Origin: Arthrobacter rhizophilus | GTDB lineage: Bacteria > Actinomycetota > Actinomycetes > Actinomycetales > Micrococcaceae | Direction: 5' to 3' | Assembly (NCBI RefSeq): GCF_026241105.1 | Contig: NZ_JAPFFT010000002.1 | Location: 186,001 to 250,000 of the forward strand | Length of the DNA: 64,000 nucleotides | Shown: one piece after another, positions 43,984 through 53,826 of the stretch | Layout: every line of letters begins with the position of its first letter | Numbering within the stretch: the stretch's first letter is position 1 | Made by a program: the position numbers and the translations under genes | Notes under the pieces: generated by a model | What the model was told of the DNA's origin: nothing | The model's database searches: none | What the model saw: only the letters and a program-made list of their open reading frames with translations

Positions 43984-44769
43984 CTATTTCAGCAAGTTGG
44001 CGATCATGAAGCCGAGTGCCACGATGCCGAGCGCGAAGATCACGATGCGCAGGGCGAGAGGTTTCAGGCGCCGCCCCACCTTGGAGCCCACAAGACCGCC
44101 GATCAACGAACTGACGGCGATGATCGCAACGACGGGCCACTCGATCCGGCCGAAGGCGAACAAAAGGTACGAGGACGCTGCCACCACGTTGACGGCCAAG
44201 ACCAAGATGTTCTTCATGGCGTTGGCGTTCTGGATAGTGCCCGTCATGAAGACACCCAGAATGCCGACCAGCAAGATGCCCTGGGCAGCCACGAAATAAC
44301 CACCGTAGATTCCGGCGAGGAACACCAGCACCACGAGGATTACCGTGTGCCGTTTGTCCTGGATCGCATGCTCAGGATTGCCCGCCCGGTCCTGGACCCA
44401 CTGCTGGAGTTTGGGTTGGAAGAGCACCATGAGCAGTGCGAGGACGATCAAGATGGGAGCGGCGTAGTAGAAAACCTTCTCCGGCAGGTGCAGGAGCAGC
44501 CAGGCGCCTGTGATGCCGCCAAGAAGCGATGCGGGCAGCAGCCGCAGCAATTGCCGGCCCCGGCCCCTGAGTTCGTGCCTGTAGCCCCATGCCCCTGTGG
44601 CGCTGCCAGCAACAAGGCCCGTGGCGTTGCTAATGGAGGCCGTGACAGGCGCGTAGCCCAGGGCGATGAGAACCGGGAACGTCACCAGCGTGCCCGAGCC
44701 GACCACGCTGTTGATGGTTCCGGCCCACAAGCCCGCGAAAAAGATCAGGATGCCGCTAAGGATCTCCAC
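43984..44769 (-). CDS. TauE/SafE family sulfite exporter-like membrane protein
   Basis: A 261-residue integral membrane protein with eight predicted spans and the duplicated TauE/SafE plan: FAGLWAGTINSVVGSGTLVT near the N-terminus and FLAGIYGGYFVAAQGILLVG in the second half. The family exports sulfite, sulfoacetate and similar anions or sulfur compounds. It sits between an ABC ATPase gene upstream and the methyltransferase gene downstream, with gaps under 25 bases, so co-transcription is likely though a functional link is not evident. Confidence 0.92.
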   Translation of the reverse strand: MEILSGILIFFAGLWAGTINSVVGSGTLVTFPVLIALGYAPVTASISNATGLVAGSATGAWGYRHELRGRGRQLLRLLPASLLGGITGAWLLLHLPEKVFYYAAPILIVLALLMVLFQPKLQQWVQDRAGNPEHAIQDKRHTVILVVLVFLAGIYGGYFVAAQGILLVGILGVFMTGTIQNANAMKNILVLAVNVVAASSYLLFAFGRIEWPVVAIIAVSSLIGGLVGSKVGRRLKPLALRIVIFALGIVALGFMIANLLK

Positions 44770-44788
44770 TGTTTCTAGGTGCCCGTGC

Positions 44789-45574
44789 CTAGCGGCGGGC
44801 GGTGGCCGTGTAGCGGCCGGAGTTCTCGGTCACATCCAGGGGCAGGCCGAAGGTGTTGCTGAGGTGCTCTGCGGTCAGGACCTCCTCGATGGGTCCCGCG
44901 GCCACCACCCCGCCATCGCGGAGCAGCATGGCATGCGTGAATCCGGGTGGTACTTCCTCCAAGTGGTGCGTCACAAGAACCATGGCGGGCGCGTCTTCGT
45001 CACGGGCGAGTTCACCGAGTTTGTGGACCAGCTCCTCACGCCCGCCAAGGTCCAGGCCCGCGGCCGGCTCGTCGAGTAGGAGCAGCTCAGGATCGGTCAT
45101 GAGGGCGCGGGCGATCTGCACACGCTTGCGCTCGCCTTCGGAAAGCGAGGAGAAGGACCGGTTCAGCAGCGGACCCATCCCCCATTCGTTGAGCAGTCCG
45201 AAGGCGCGGCGCTCGTCGTCGCGCTCGTATCCTTCACGCCAGCGGCCGGTCACGCCGTAGGCAGCCGTGACAACTACGTTGAGCACCTTTTCGTGTTCCG
45301 GGATCTGGGTGGCCAAAGCTGCGGAGGAAAGACCGATGCGCGGACGGAGGTCGAAGACGTCAACCCGCCCGAGCGTCTCGTCAAGGATTCCGGCTTTTCC
45401 ACTGGTGGGATGCATCCGGGCGGCGGCGATCTGGAGCAGGGTGGTCTTGCCTGCGCCGTTGGGACCGAGGATGACCCAGCGTTCGCCTTCATTGACCTGC
45501 CAGTCAACTTTGTCCAGCAGGGTCTTGGTACCTCGGACAACGCTGACGGAAGCCAATTCCAGAACATCACTCAT
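44789..45574 (-). CDS. ABC transporter ATPase, single domain
   Basis: This 261-residue ATPase starts MSDVLELASVSVVRG (GTG 45586 is an alternative). It has Walker A GPNGAGKTTLL, signature SSLSEGERKRVQIARA, Walker B LLLLDEPAAGLDLGGREELV and switch His in LVTHHLEEV. No permease is encoded nearby. The subgroup resembles ModF/YlmA-like stand-alone ATPases found in actinobacteria. Substrate unknown. Confidence 0.88.
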   Translation of the reverse strand: MSDVLELASVSVVRGTKTLLDKVDWQVNEGERWVILGPNGAGKTTLLQIAAARMHPTSGKAGILDETLGRVDVFDLRPRIGLSSAALATQIPEHEKVLNVVVTAAYGVTGRWREGYERDDERRAFGLLNEWGMGPLLNRSFSSLSEGERKRVQIARALMTDPELLLLDEPAAGLDLGGREELVHKLGELARDEDAPAMVLVTHHLEEVPPGFTHAMLLRDGGVVAAGPIEEVLTAEHLSNTFGLPLDVTENSGRYTATARR

Positions 45575-45699
45575 AGGAGTAGACACTAGGACAAAAACGG
45601 GGGCGATGGATAACCGAAACTACGGTCACACCGTTTGCGCGTCGCATCGAATGAAACAGGAATTCGGGCGGTGCTTCCACGCTGGATAAGATTGCAGCC

Positions 45700-46593
45700 A
45701 TGAGTTCGAACTTGACCGCGGTCAGCTATGGCGTGAATTTGTCCCTTTCGGAGCTTGAACACCTGCGCAAGGTGCTGTCCGGCTCGGGGGCTTCCTTCAC
45801 GTCCGAGACGCGTTCGGGTGACGAGCGCTTTGGGGTGTACACCATTGGCCTGGCCGTTGACCGGGCTACTGCGGCCGACTTGTCCGGCATCCGGCGCCAG
45901 GTGGCAGATGCCGCGGCTCCCGGCATGGACACCGCAATCGTGGCCGACGCCCTGCGTGATGCCTCCCGCAAACTGCTGATCATGGACGTCGATTCCACCC
46001 TGATCCAGCAGGAAGTCATCGAACTGCTTGCTGCACACGCCGGCAAGCGCGAGGAGGTAGCCGCCGTCACTGAGGCCGCGATGCGTGGCGAATTGGACTT
46101 CGCGCAAAGCCTGCATGCCCGGGTGGCAGTGCTGGCAGGCCTGCCGGCCGCCGTCGTCGACGCCGTCCGTGCCGAGGTGCGCTTGAGCGAGGGTGCAGCG
46201 GAACTCGTCGCTGCGTTCAAAGCCGCGGGCCATGCGGTGGCGGTGGTGTCCGGAGGCTTCAACCAGATCCTGCAACCTATCGCGGAGGAACTCGGGCTGG
46301 ACTACTGGATCGCAAATGAACTCGAGATCGTTGACGGCTTCCTGACGGGCAAGGTCCTCGGCGACGTGATCGACCGCGCGGCAAAGGAGAAGTACCTTCG
46401 CGAGTGGGCGGCCGCCGAGGGGATCGACCTGGAGCACACCATCGCCGTGGGCGACGGCGCGAACGACCTCGACATGCTGGGCGCGGCAGGCATCGGTGTC
46501 GCCTTCAACGCCAAGCCTGCCGTCCGGGCGGTCGCCGACGCCGCCATCAACATGCCCTACCTCGACGCGGTCCGGCATATCGCCGGCGTTTGA
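45700..46593 (+). CDS. serB: Phosphoserine phosphatase
   Basis: A 297-residue HAD phosphatase with an N-terminal ACT-like region (about 1-85) and the HAD core: motif I LLIMDVDSTLIQQEVIELLA with the nucleophile and acid Asp, motif II VVSGGFNQI, motif III Lys in GKVLGDVIDRAAKEKYL, and motif IV TIAVGDGANDLDMLGAAGIG. It dephosphorylates 3-phosphoserine in the last step of serine synthesis. A strong bidirectional terminator follows. Confidence 0.94.
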   Translation: MSSNLTAVSYGVNLSLSELEHLRKVLSGSGASFTSETRSGDERFGVYTIGLAVDRATAADLSGIRRQVADAAAPGMDTAIVADALRDASRKLLIMDVDSTLIQQEVIELLAAHAGKREEVAAVTEAAMRGELDFAQSLHARVAVLAGLPAAVVDAVRAEVRLSEGAAELVAAFKAAGHAVAVVSGGFNQILQPIAEELGLDYWIANELEIVDGFLTGKVLGDVIDRAAKEKYLREWAAAEGIDLEHTIAVGDGANDLDMLGAAGIGVAFNAKPAVRAVADAAINMPYLDAVRHIAGV

Positions 46594-46610
46594 GCCGAAT
46601 TCACGAGCGA

Positions 46611-46649
46611 CGAAGAAGCGGCCGGGACATTGTCCCGGCCGCTTCTTCG
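46611..46649. terminator. Strong bidirectional terminator
   Basis: CGAAGAAGCGGCCGGGACA pairs with TGTCCCGGCCGCTTCTTCG around a single T, followed by a T-rich run. It lies between the convergent serB and SDR genes. Confidence 0.9.
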
Positions 46650-46662
46650 TGTTTGAAATCTA

Positions 46663-47412
46663 TCAGGCGCTCTTGCCGAAGTAGTCGGCGCCGCCGACAT
46701 ACTCGGTGTGGCCGCTCTCGACGTCGGCCGTGACCATCTTTGCCACCTCGGCAGCGAATTCCTCCACCGAGTACAGCTTGCCGGCCTCGGCACGGCGGGC
46801 TTCAATGGCACCCGGGTTGGAGCGGTCCAGCAACGTGGCCGTGACGGTGCCCTCGATCATGTCGCCGGAAACCACAACGAGGGAGATGCCCTTGTCGGCC
46901 AGGTTCGGGAGCAGTTCGCGCAATGCGTCTTCACCGGCGCGCTTGCTACGGGCGACCGGCTCGTATTCGGGCATCGTGGGAACGGTCTCGACGAAATGTG
47001 CCTGGTGGCTGGTGACGAAGACCACGCGGGAACCTTCCGGCATCAGCGGAACTGCTGCGTTGAGCATGTTGATCTGGGCGTCACGGTTCAGCTTGAGGGC
47101 GTAGTCCTCTTCCACGCCGGATTCCATGCCGCCGGAAGCGTTGAGCACCAGGACATTCAGGGAACCAAATTCCTCCATGGCCGCGCTGGCGAGCGACTGG
47201 ACGCCTTCCTGGGTGGTAAGGTCCGCACCGACGGCGACAGCACGGCCACCGGCCGCTTGGATCTCGCCGACTACCTTGTTGGCCCGGGGGGCCTTCTGGC
47301 GGTAGTTGACGACAACGGCAGCGCCCTCGCCAGCCAGGATCTTGGCTACTTCAGCGCCGATGCCGCGTGAAGAACCGGTGACGATTGCCGTCTTGTTGTC
47401 CAGCAGTCCCAT
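46663..47412 (-). CDS. SDR family oxidoreductase
   Basis: A 249-residue short-chain dehydrogenase. The NAD(P) motif is AIVTGSSRGIGAEVAKILA; NASGG replaces the usual NAG-type strand-4 motif; and the catalytic Ser/Tyr/Lys pattern is atypical: SHQAHF, then YEPVARSKRAGEDALREL (Y-x-x-x-x-SK). ATG 47412 with AAAGGAG upstream is preferred over an ATG 45 bases earlier. Substrate unknown. The gene downstream of its own promoter region is transcribed parallel to the FabG-like gene. Confidence 0.85.
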   Translation of the reverse strand: MGLLDNKTAIVTGSSRGIGAEVAKILAGEGAAVVVNYRQKAPRANKVVGEIQAAGGRAVAVGADLTTQEGVQSLASAAMEEFGSLNVLVLNASGGMESGVEEDYALKLNRDAQINMLNAAVPLMPEGSRVVFVTSHQAHFVETVPTMPEYEPVARSKRAGEDALRELLPNLADKGISLVVVSGDMIEGTVTATLLDRSNPGAIEARRAEAGKLYSVEEFAAEVAKMVTADVESGHTEYVGGADYFGKSA

Positions 47413-47500
47413 TCGTACTCCTTTATTCAAAGCGTCCAACTTGTTCAAAACATCCAAGTTCTATTAGTCCCGAGTCAATCATGCCAGCGGGAATCCTGAC

Positions 47501-48394
<894 letters not shown>

Positions 48395-48400
48395 TCAGCC

Positions 48401-48898
48401 GTGACAAGAGATAGCAGTCCCCTGCAGCAGGCGCCCGGGGACCCGGACGCCGTTTCAGGCGACCCCGTGGTGCACAGCATTACCGATGCCGCCTCTGCCC
48501 ATTCGGACGACATGCGCGACCGAATGATCAAGTACGCGGTGGCCATGGGTATCCGCATGGTGTGCATCATCCTCATTTTCGTGGTTGATGGCTGGTTCAA
48601 GATCATCGCCGTGGCCGGGGCCGTGTTCCTGCCTTGGATTGCCGTTGTGATCGCCAATGGCAGCGACAAGGCCGAAATCCACAGTGATGCTTTATTGGAT
48701 TACGTGCCGGCGGTCGAGCTGGAAGCGTCACCTGAGACAGAACCGGAGTCGCCCGCGGCGGCTGTGACGGTGCTGGAAGGTGAACTGATCGACGACGACG
48801 CCACGCACCAGGACGATTCCCGCCCGGAAACGGACGGCATCGCCGGCAGCGGCAAGCTCAAATATCCGCACAGCGGGGAAGAACAGGCGGCTTCATGA
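48401..48898 (+). CDS. DUF3099 family membrane protein
   Basis: A 165-residue protein. After VVHSITDAASAHSDDMRDRM come two membrane spans, IKYAVAMGIRMVCIILIFVV and FKIIAVAGAVFLPWIAVVIA, then NGSDKAEIHSDALLD, followed by an acidic disordered tail. This is the DUF3099 pattern of actinobacteria; function unknown. GTG 48401 is chosen; a TTG 21 bases earlier is in frame. It is the first of a closely packed group of four genes. Confidence 0.85.
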   Translation: MTRDSSPLQQAPGDPDAVSGDPVVHSITDAASAHSDDMRDRMIKYAVAMGIRMVCIILIFVVDGWFKIIAVAGAVFLPWIAVVIANGSDKAEIHSDALLDYVPAVELEASPETEPESPAAAVTVLEGELIDDDATHQDDSRPETDGIAGSGKLKYPHSGEEQAAS

Positions 48899-49173
48899 AC
48901 ATCTTCACAATGGGCGGCCTTGGTCTGGAGAATGAGCAGCAAGCCGGTCATCGCGGGTCACTCGCCGCGGTGTGCTCGCGCAAGGCCTGCCGGGCAGAGG
49001 CCACGTGGCAGCTCTTGTGGAACAACCCGCGCATCCATACTCCCGATCGCCGCAAGGTGTGGCTTTCCTGCCAGGAGCACCGGGAATGGCTGGAGGATTA
49101 CCTGCAGACCCGCGGCCTGTGGAAAGAGACGATACCCTTCGAGAAGACCACAGACTCAGGCGAGGCCCGCTGA
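48895..49173 (+). CDS. Small conserved Cys-containing protein
   Basis: A 92-residue protein overlapping the DUF3099 gene by four bases and ending directly before the SURF1 gene. Motifs CSRKACRAEATWQLLWNNP, then WLSCQEHREWLEDYLQTRGL, suggest a Cys/His metal site. It is a recurrent neighbour of SURF1 in actinobacteria and is often annotated hypothetical. Function unknown; context hints at respiratory complex assembly. Confidence 0.78.
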   Translation: MNIFTMGGLGLENEQQAGHRGSLAAVCSRKACRAEATWQLLWNNPRIHTPDRRKVWLSCQEHREWLEDYLQTRGLWKETIPFEKTTDSGEAR

Positions 49174-50028
49174 ATGTACCGCTTTCTTTTTTCCAGCAAG
49201 TGGCTGGGCTACTTCGTCCTGGCTGTGATTTTTGCTGCGGGCTGCGTCTTCCTGGGTCGCTGGCAAATGGATCGCCGGGCGGAAACGTTGGCGGAAATCA
49301 ACCGCGTTGTCAGTAACTATTCGGCCACTCCCCTTGCGTTCTCCGCCGCCAAGGCGGAGTTCCAGCGCTTGGACCCTGAACGGGAATGGACACAGGTGGA
49401 GCTACGCGGAAGCTATGACGTGTCAGGCCAACGCGTTGTCCGTAACCGGCCCCTCAACGGCCAGCCCGGATACGAAGTGGTGGTCCCGTTCCGTTTGACG
49501 AGCGGCGAGGCCGTGGTGGTTGATCGCGGGTGGCTGCCCATCGGAAACAAGACTCCCGGCCACCCAGACAGCATCCCGGCCCCGCCGGCCGGCGAGGTCA
49601 CCGTCGTCGCGCGCTTGAAGGCCTCGGAACCGAAGCTGGACCGCGGCGCCGTCGACGGCCAACTGGCATCCATCGATCTGCCTTCCTACGCCGCAGAACT
49701 CGGCTACCCCGTCTTGACCGGGGCCTATGGGCAGTTGGCCACGGAATCGCCTGCTGTCCAGCCGATGCCCGCACCGTTCCCCAAGCCGGCCACGGACGAG
49801 GGCACCCACCTCTCCTATTCCCTGCAGTGGTTTGCCTTCGGCGTGCTGATGTTCGTCGGCTTTGGCTATGCGGCAAGGCAACAGGCCCGGAATGCCCGGA
49901 TTGATGCCGAAGACGAGGAAGATGAGATCAGTGCGATGCCTCGTCGCAAGGTCCCCGCGCCACGGAAGTCAAAGCGGCCAACGGCCGAAGAAGAGGAAGA
50001 CGCGATCCTGGATGCACAAGGCTACTGA
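49174..50028 (+). CDS. SURF1 family cytochrome oxidase assembly protein
   Basis: A 284-residue protein with the two-membrane-span SURF1 plan: MYRFLFSSKWLGYFVLAVIF, AAGCVFLGRWQMDRRAE at the N-terminus and HLSYSLQWFAFGVLMFVGFG near residue 210. Between them are VRNRPLNGQPGYEVVVPFRL and VVVDRGWLPIG. SURF1 proteins assist haem a insertion into cytochrome c oxidase. The C-terminal tail is acidic and basic (DEEDEISAMPRRKVPAPRKS). Confidence 0.92.
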   Translation: MYRFLFSSKWLGYFVLAVIFAAGCVFLGRWQMDRRAETLAEINRVVSNYSATPLAFSAAKAEFQRLDPEREWTQVELRGSYDVSGQRVVRNRPLNGQPGYEVVVPFRLTSGEAVVVDRGWLPIGNKTPGHPDSIPAPPAGEVTVVARLKASEPKLDRGAVDGQLASIDLPSYAAELGYPVLTGAYGQLATESPAVQPMPAPFPKPATDEGTHLSYSLQWFAFGVLMFVGFGYAARQQARNARIDAEDEEDEISAMPRRKVPAPRKSKRPTAEEEEDAILDAQGY

Positions 50029-50497
50029 GGCGATCCCTTTCCCCGTCCTGAACGTGAAGTCCGCGCTGACCGCGGCCGGCGCCCAGGACACGGTGCGCAC
50101 TTTCGACGACGACGTCCCGACGGCGGCCGCCGCGGCTTCCCTGCTGGGCTGCGATGTCGCGGCGATTGCCAACAGCTTGGTCTTCGAGCTCGACGGCGCG
50201 CCCCTGCTGATTCTTGCGAGCGGAGCCGCGAAGGTGGACACAGCCTTGGTCGCGGCAACCTTACGTACGGCCAGGATCCGCCGCGCGAGCCCGGACTTCG
50301 TCCTGGAGCACACGGGCCAGGCCGTAGGTGGCGTGGCCCCCGTCGGCCACCCGCAGCCCATACGCACCATCCTCGACATTTCGCTTCAGGAGCATCCGCT
50401 CCTTTGGGCAGGTGCGGGCGACCATAACTCGATGTTTTCCATCAGCTACAGCGAGCTCCAACGGATCACGGCCGCGCAGCCCCTGCAGGTCCGCTGA
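50012..50497 (+). CDS. YbaK/aminoacyl-tRNA deacylase family protein
   Basis: A 161-residue YbaK/ProX-type editing domain: VKSALTAAGAQDTVRTFDDD, CDVAAIANSLVFELDGAPLL, LASGAAKVDTALVAATL, VGGVAPVGHPQPIRTILD and LWAGAGDHNSMFSISYSEL. These proteins hydrolyse mischarged tRNA. ATG 50012 overlaps the SURF1 gene by 17 bases. The stop codon lies within the first unit of a 16-base tandem repeat. Confidence 0.87.
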   Translation: MHKATEAIPFPVLNVKSALTAAGAQDTVRTFDDDVPTAAAAASLLGCDVAAIANSLVFELDGAPLLILASGAAKVDTALVAATLRTARIRRASPDFVLEHTGQAVGGVAPVGHPQPIRTILDISLQEHPLLWAGAGDHNSMFSISYSELQRITAAQPLQVR

Positions 50498-50546
50498 ACT
50501 GCAGGTCCGCTGAGCTGCAGGTCCGCTGAGCTGCAGGTTCACTGAG
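50483..50546 (+). repeat. Four tandem 16-base repeats at a gene end
   Basis: CTGCAGGTCCGCTGAA, CTGCAGGTCCGCTGAG twice, then CTGCAGGTTCACTGAG. The first unit encodes the last residues LQVR and the stop of the YbaK-type gene. Confidence 0.92.
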
Positions 50547-50600
50547 CCACTGATCCGCAAGACGGTTGATCCGATGCCGCCTGCGGCTAGGCTGGTTGGC

Positions 50601-51044
50601 ATGGCTGAATACACCTACGTCACGTACATCGAAGGAACCCCGGACCAGATTTGGACGGCACTGACGGACGCAACCCAAAGCGCTGAGTACTGGGGCCACG
50701 CGAATGTCTCGGACTGGAAGGCAGGTTCGCGCTGGGAGCACCGGCGCACGGACGGCTCCGGAACCGCCGACGTCGTGGGAACCATCCTGGAAGCAACGCC
50801 GCCGGCGCGCCTCGTGAACACGTGGGAGGATCCCGCGGTTCCAGCCGTGGTGAAGCCCGACGTGGTGACCTTCACCATCGAGTCGTATGACGGCATCGCC
50901 AGGCTGACGGTCCATCACAGGAACATCGCCGACGACGAACAGTTGGCGATTGCGGGCCGCGGCTGGTCGGCGGTCCTGTCCAATCTGAAAAGCTACATTG
51001 AACTCGGCCGGCCCCTTGCTTCCGTGCCGTGGGAAATGCCCTGA
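50601..51044 (+). CDS. SRPBCC (AHSA1-like) family protein
   Basis: This 147-residue protein follows the AHSA1/START-like plan: YTYVTYIEGTPDQIWTALTD, AEYWGHANVSDWKAGSRWEH, VVGTILEATPPARLVNTWED, VTFTIESYDGIARLTVHHRN, GRGWSAVLSNLKSYIELGRP. These small hydrophobic-pocket proteins bind ligands; function unspecified. ATG 50601 chosen from family alignment. Convergent with the ABC-F gene. Confidence 0.9.
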   Translation: MAEYTYVTYIEGTPDQIWTALTDATQSAEYWGHANVSDWKAGSRWEHRRTDGSGTADVVGTILEATPPARLVNTWEDPAVPAVVKPDVVTFTIESYDGIARLTVHHRNIADDEQLAIAGRGWSAVLSNLKSYIELGRPLASVPWEMP

Positions 51045-51069
51045 GGCGGTCCCCTAATCGCGGGTGACC

Positions 51070-52668
51070 CTAAGCGAGGGTGATGAGGTCCAGGTAGTCT
51101 TCGTTCCAGTGGTCCTCGACGCCGTCCGGAAGCAGAACCACACGTTCGGGGTTCAGCGCCTGCACGGCGCCTTCATCGTGACTGACGAGCACGACGGCGC
51201 CGGAATAGTTTCGCAGTGCGCCGAGGATCTCGGCACGGCTGGCGGGGTCGAGGTTGTTGGTGGGTTCGTCCAGGAGCAGCACGTTGGCGCTCGAGGCCAC
51301 GATCGTGGCGAGGGCCAGACGCGTCTTCTCACCACCGGAAAGCACACCTGCCGGCTTGTCGACGTCGTCGCCCGAGAACAGGAACGACCCCAGGATCCCG
51401 CGGACCTCTGCGTCTTTCATGTCCGGAGCGGATGAACGCATATTCTCCAGGACGGTGCGGTCGTGGTCCAGGGTTTCGTGTTCCTGCGCGTAGTAGCCCA
51501 CTTTGAGCCCGTGGCCCGGGACGATATCGCCGGTGTCCGGCTTGTCCACGCCGGCGAGCATCCGCAGGAGGGTGGTCTTGCCTGCGCCGTTGAGGCCCAG
51601 GATGACCACTTTGGAGCCCCGGTCGATTGCCAGGTCCACGTCGGTGAAGATTTCCAGTGAGCCGTAGGACTTGCTCAAACCTTCTGCCGTGAGCGGAGTC
51701 TTGCCGCATGGAGCGGGATCCGGGAAACGCAAGGCTGCCACGCGGTCATTCTCTCGGACTGCTTCCAGGCCGCCGAGCAGCCGTTCGGCACGCTTCGCCA
51801 TGTTCTGCGCAGCGACGGCCTTGGTGGCCTTGGCACGCATCTTGTTGGCCTGGTCCATGAGGACCTGGGCCTTCTTTTCGGCATTGGCGCGTTCGCGCTT
51901 GCGGGCGCGCTCGTCTGTTTCGCGCTGTTGCAAGTAGCGCTTCCAACCCATGTTGTAGAAGTCGATCTGCGCCCTGTTGGCGTCCAGGTGGTAAACCTTG
52001 TTGACCGTGGCTTCGAGGAGTTCCACGTCGTGGCTGATCACAATCAGCCCGCCTTGGTGGCTCTTCAGGAAGTCGCGGAGCCAGGTAATGGAGTCTGCAT
52101 CGAGGTGGTTGGTGGGTTCGTCCAGGAGGAGGGTCTCGGCGTCCGAGTAGAGGATCCGGGCCAGTTCCACGCGGCGGCGCTGGCCGCCAGAGAGCGTCTT
52201 GAGTGGCTGGTTCAGAAGCCGCTCGGGAAGGGCCAGGTTGGAGGAAATAGCTGCGGCTTCGGCCTCGGCCGCATAGCCGCCTCCTGCGAGGAACTCGGCT
52301 TCCAAGCGGTCGTAGCGGTTCATGGCTTTGCGCTGGACTGTGGCATCTTCGCTGGACATGTCCGTTTGGGCCTGCTTCAGCTTGCCCACCACGACGTCCA
52401 GGCCGCGGGCGGAAAGGATGCGGTCGCGTGCCAGCTGTTCCATATCCGGGGTCCGCGGATCCTGGGGCAAGTAGCCAATCTCACCACTGCGGGCAACTTT
52501 GCCGGCCGCGGGCAGTCCCTCGCCGGCAAGAACGCGGGTGAGGGTCGTCTTGCCTGCACCGTTCCGGCCCACCAGTCCGATTTTGTCCCCCTTGTCCACG
52601 CGGAAGCTCACCTGGTCCATGAGCAGGCGGGCGCCGGCGCGCAGTTCGAGTTCCTGGACGGTAATCAA
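51070..52668 (-). CDS. ABC-F family ATPase
   Basis: A 532-residue protein with two ABC domains and no membrane part. Domain 1 has GRNGAGKTTL, TLSGGQRRRVELARIL and LLLDEPTNHLDADSITWLRD. Then comes the charged ABC-F linker (RYLQQRETDERARKRERANA). Domain 2 has GLNGAGKTTLLRML, VLSGGEKTRLALATIV and LLLDEPTNNLDPASRAEIL. ABC-F proteins act on ribosomes (EttA-like) or confer antibiotic protection. The chromosomal context here favours a house-keeping translation factor. Confidence 0.93.
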   Translation of the reverse strand: MITVQELELRAGARLLMDQVSFRVDKGDKIGLVGRNGAGKTTLTRVLAGEGLPAAGKVARSGEIGYLPQDPRTPDMEQLARDRILSARGLDVVVGKLKQAQTDMSSEDATVQRKAMNRYDRLEAEFLAGGGYAAEAEAAAISSNLALPERLLNQPLKTLSGGQRRRVELARILYSDAETLLLDEPTNHLDADSITWLRDFLKSHQGGLIVISHDVELLEATVNKVYHLDANRAQIDFYNMGWKRYLQQRETDERARKRERANAEKKAQVLMDQANKMRAKATKAVAAQNMAKRAERLLGGLEAVRENDRVAALRFPDPAPCGKTPLTAEGLSKSYGSLEIFTDVDLAIDRGSKVVILGLNGAGKTTLLRMLAGVDKPDTGDIVPGHGLKVGYYAQEHETLDHDRTVLENMRSSAPDMKDAEVRGILGSFLFSGDDVDKPAGVLSGGEKTRLALATIVASSANVLLLDEPTNNLDPASRAEILGALRNYSGAVVLVSHDEGAVQALNPERVVLLPDGVEDHWNEDYLDLITLA

Positions 52669-52892
52669 TTCGGGGGATGCCTTTCAATGGGGAACACCCG
52701 CAGCACCGGAGGTCAAGGCGCGGCTGAAGTGGAGGGGCCGAACAAACGGCCTTTACGATTCTACCGCCCACCAGCTCGCTCGCTCGCCAGCGTCAGGGGC
52801 GCCCGCGAATGATCCCGGAATAGTAAGTACCCTTGCTACTATTTTCGACGCGTGGTTAGGTGAAGGTAGGACGATTGCGAGGGAGGCTCTCG

Positions 52893-53669
52893 ATGAGCAG
52901 TGCAACAGGATCCGATGGCAAGCACGTCCGAGGTGACCGCGGCCAGGATGGAATCCCGGACGCCGTCGAACCACGGCGGGACCGGGTGGACGGTGCACAT
53001 GGAAATGGCCCCGGCTACGCTGACGACGGCTACGTCGACAACACGAGCAGCTATCCCGTGGTTCCCCCCGCCTCAGACCCACGCGCCGCCACCCGTGAGA
53101 CCGTCGTCGCCCGCGAAAAGGAGCAGTTCGGCGGAATCAAGATCGGCTCGGCCTTCTTCGGCTGGCTGACCGCCACGGGTATGGCCGTGCTGCTGGTCGC
53201 CCTCGTGGCGGCGGCGGGGATCGCTGTCGGACTCGCGAACAACGCGAATGTCAGTGATGCGGTGAATCTAGGGTCATCGCAGCCCGTCGGCGTTGCGGGG
53301 ATCATCGCGCTCCTGGTGATCCTGTTCCTCTCCTATTATTGCGGCGGCTACGTTGCCGGACGCATGGCCCGGTTCAACGGCATCAGGCAAGGGTTCATGG
53401 TCTGGTTTTGGGCAATTATCGTCGCCGTGCTGGTGGCGTTGCTGGGCTTGTTCGCCGGACCGCGGTTCAATATCCTCGCCACCGTCAACAGTTTCCCGAG
53501 GATTCCGGTGAATGAGGGACAGCTGAGCACCATCGGCATCATCGCCGCCCTCGTAGTGGCAGCAGTGACCCTCATCGCCGCGGCACTCGGCGGACTGGCC
53601 GGCATGCATTACCACCGCCGGGTGGACCGCGCCGGTTTCACCCCAACGGAAGAGGACGTCGAGGCTTAG
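52893..53669 (+). CDS. Hypothetical four-span membrane protein
   Basis: A 258-residue protein. About 85 hydrophilic, acidic residues (MSSATGSDGKHVRGDRGQDG) precede four membrane spans: FFGWLTATGMAVLLVALVAA, VGVAGIIALLVILFLSYYCG, MVWFWAIIVAVLVALLGLFA and TIGIIAALVVAAVTLIAAAL. ATG 52893 has GGGAGG upstream. It has the layout of YrzE-like actinobacterial proteins of unknown function. Confidence 0.8.
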   Translation: MSSATGSDGKHVRGDRGQDGIPDAVEPRRDRVDGAHGNGPGYADDGYVDNTSSYPVVPPASDPRAATRETVVAREKEQFGGIKIGSAFFGWLTATGMAVLLVALVAAAGIAVGLANNANVSDAVNLGSSQPVGVAGIIALLVILFLSYYCGGYVAGRMARFNGIRQGFMVWFWAIIVAVLVALLGLFAGPRFNILATVNSFPRIPVNEGQLSTIGIIAALVVAAVTLIAAALGGLAGMHYHRRVDRAGFTPTEEDVEA

Positions 53670-53826
53670 CCAAGGCGGCTCCGGCCGCCAACAGCGCGCT
53701 CTTTGTACCTTGACCCCAAGGCCTTGCTGTGCTGCTCGTGGACACCCTACAAAATGCCGTGCCGAGCTGCTCTGTAGTGTCGGTTTCAGGGGATTCCCTC
53801 TGCCCCGGAACCAGACAGGACACACC

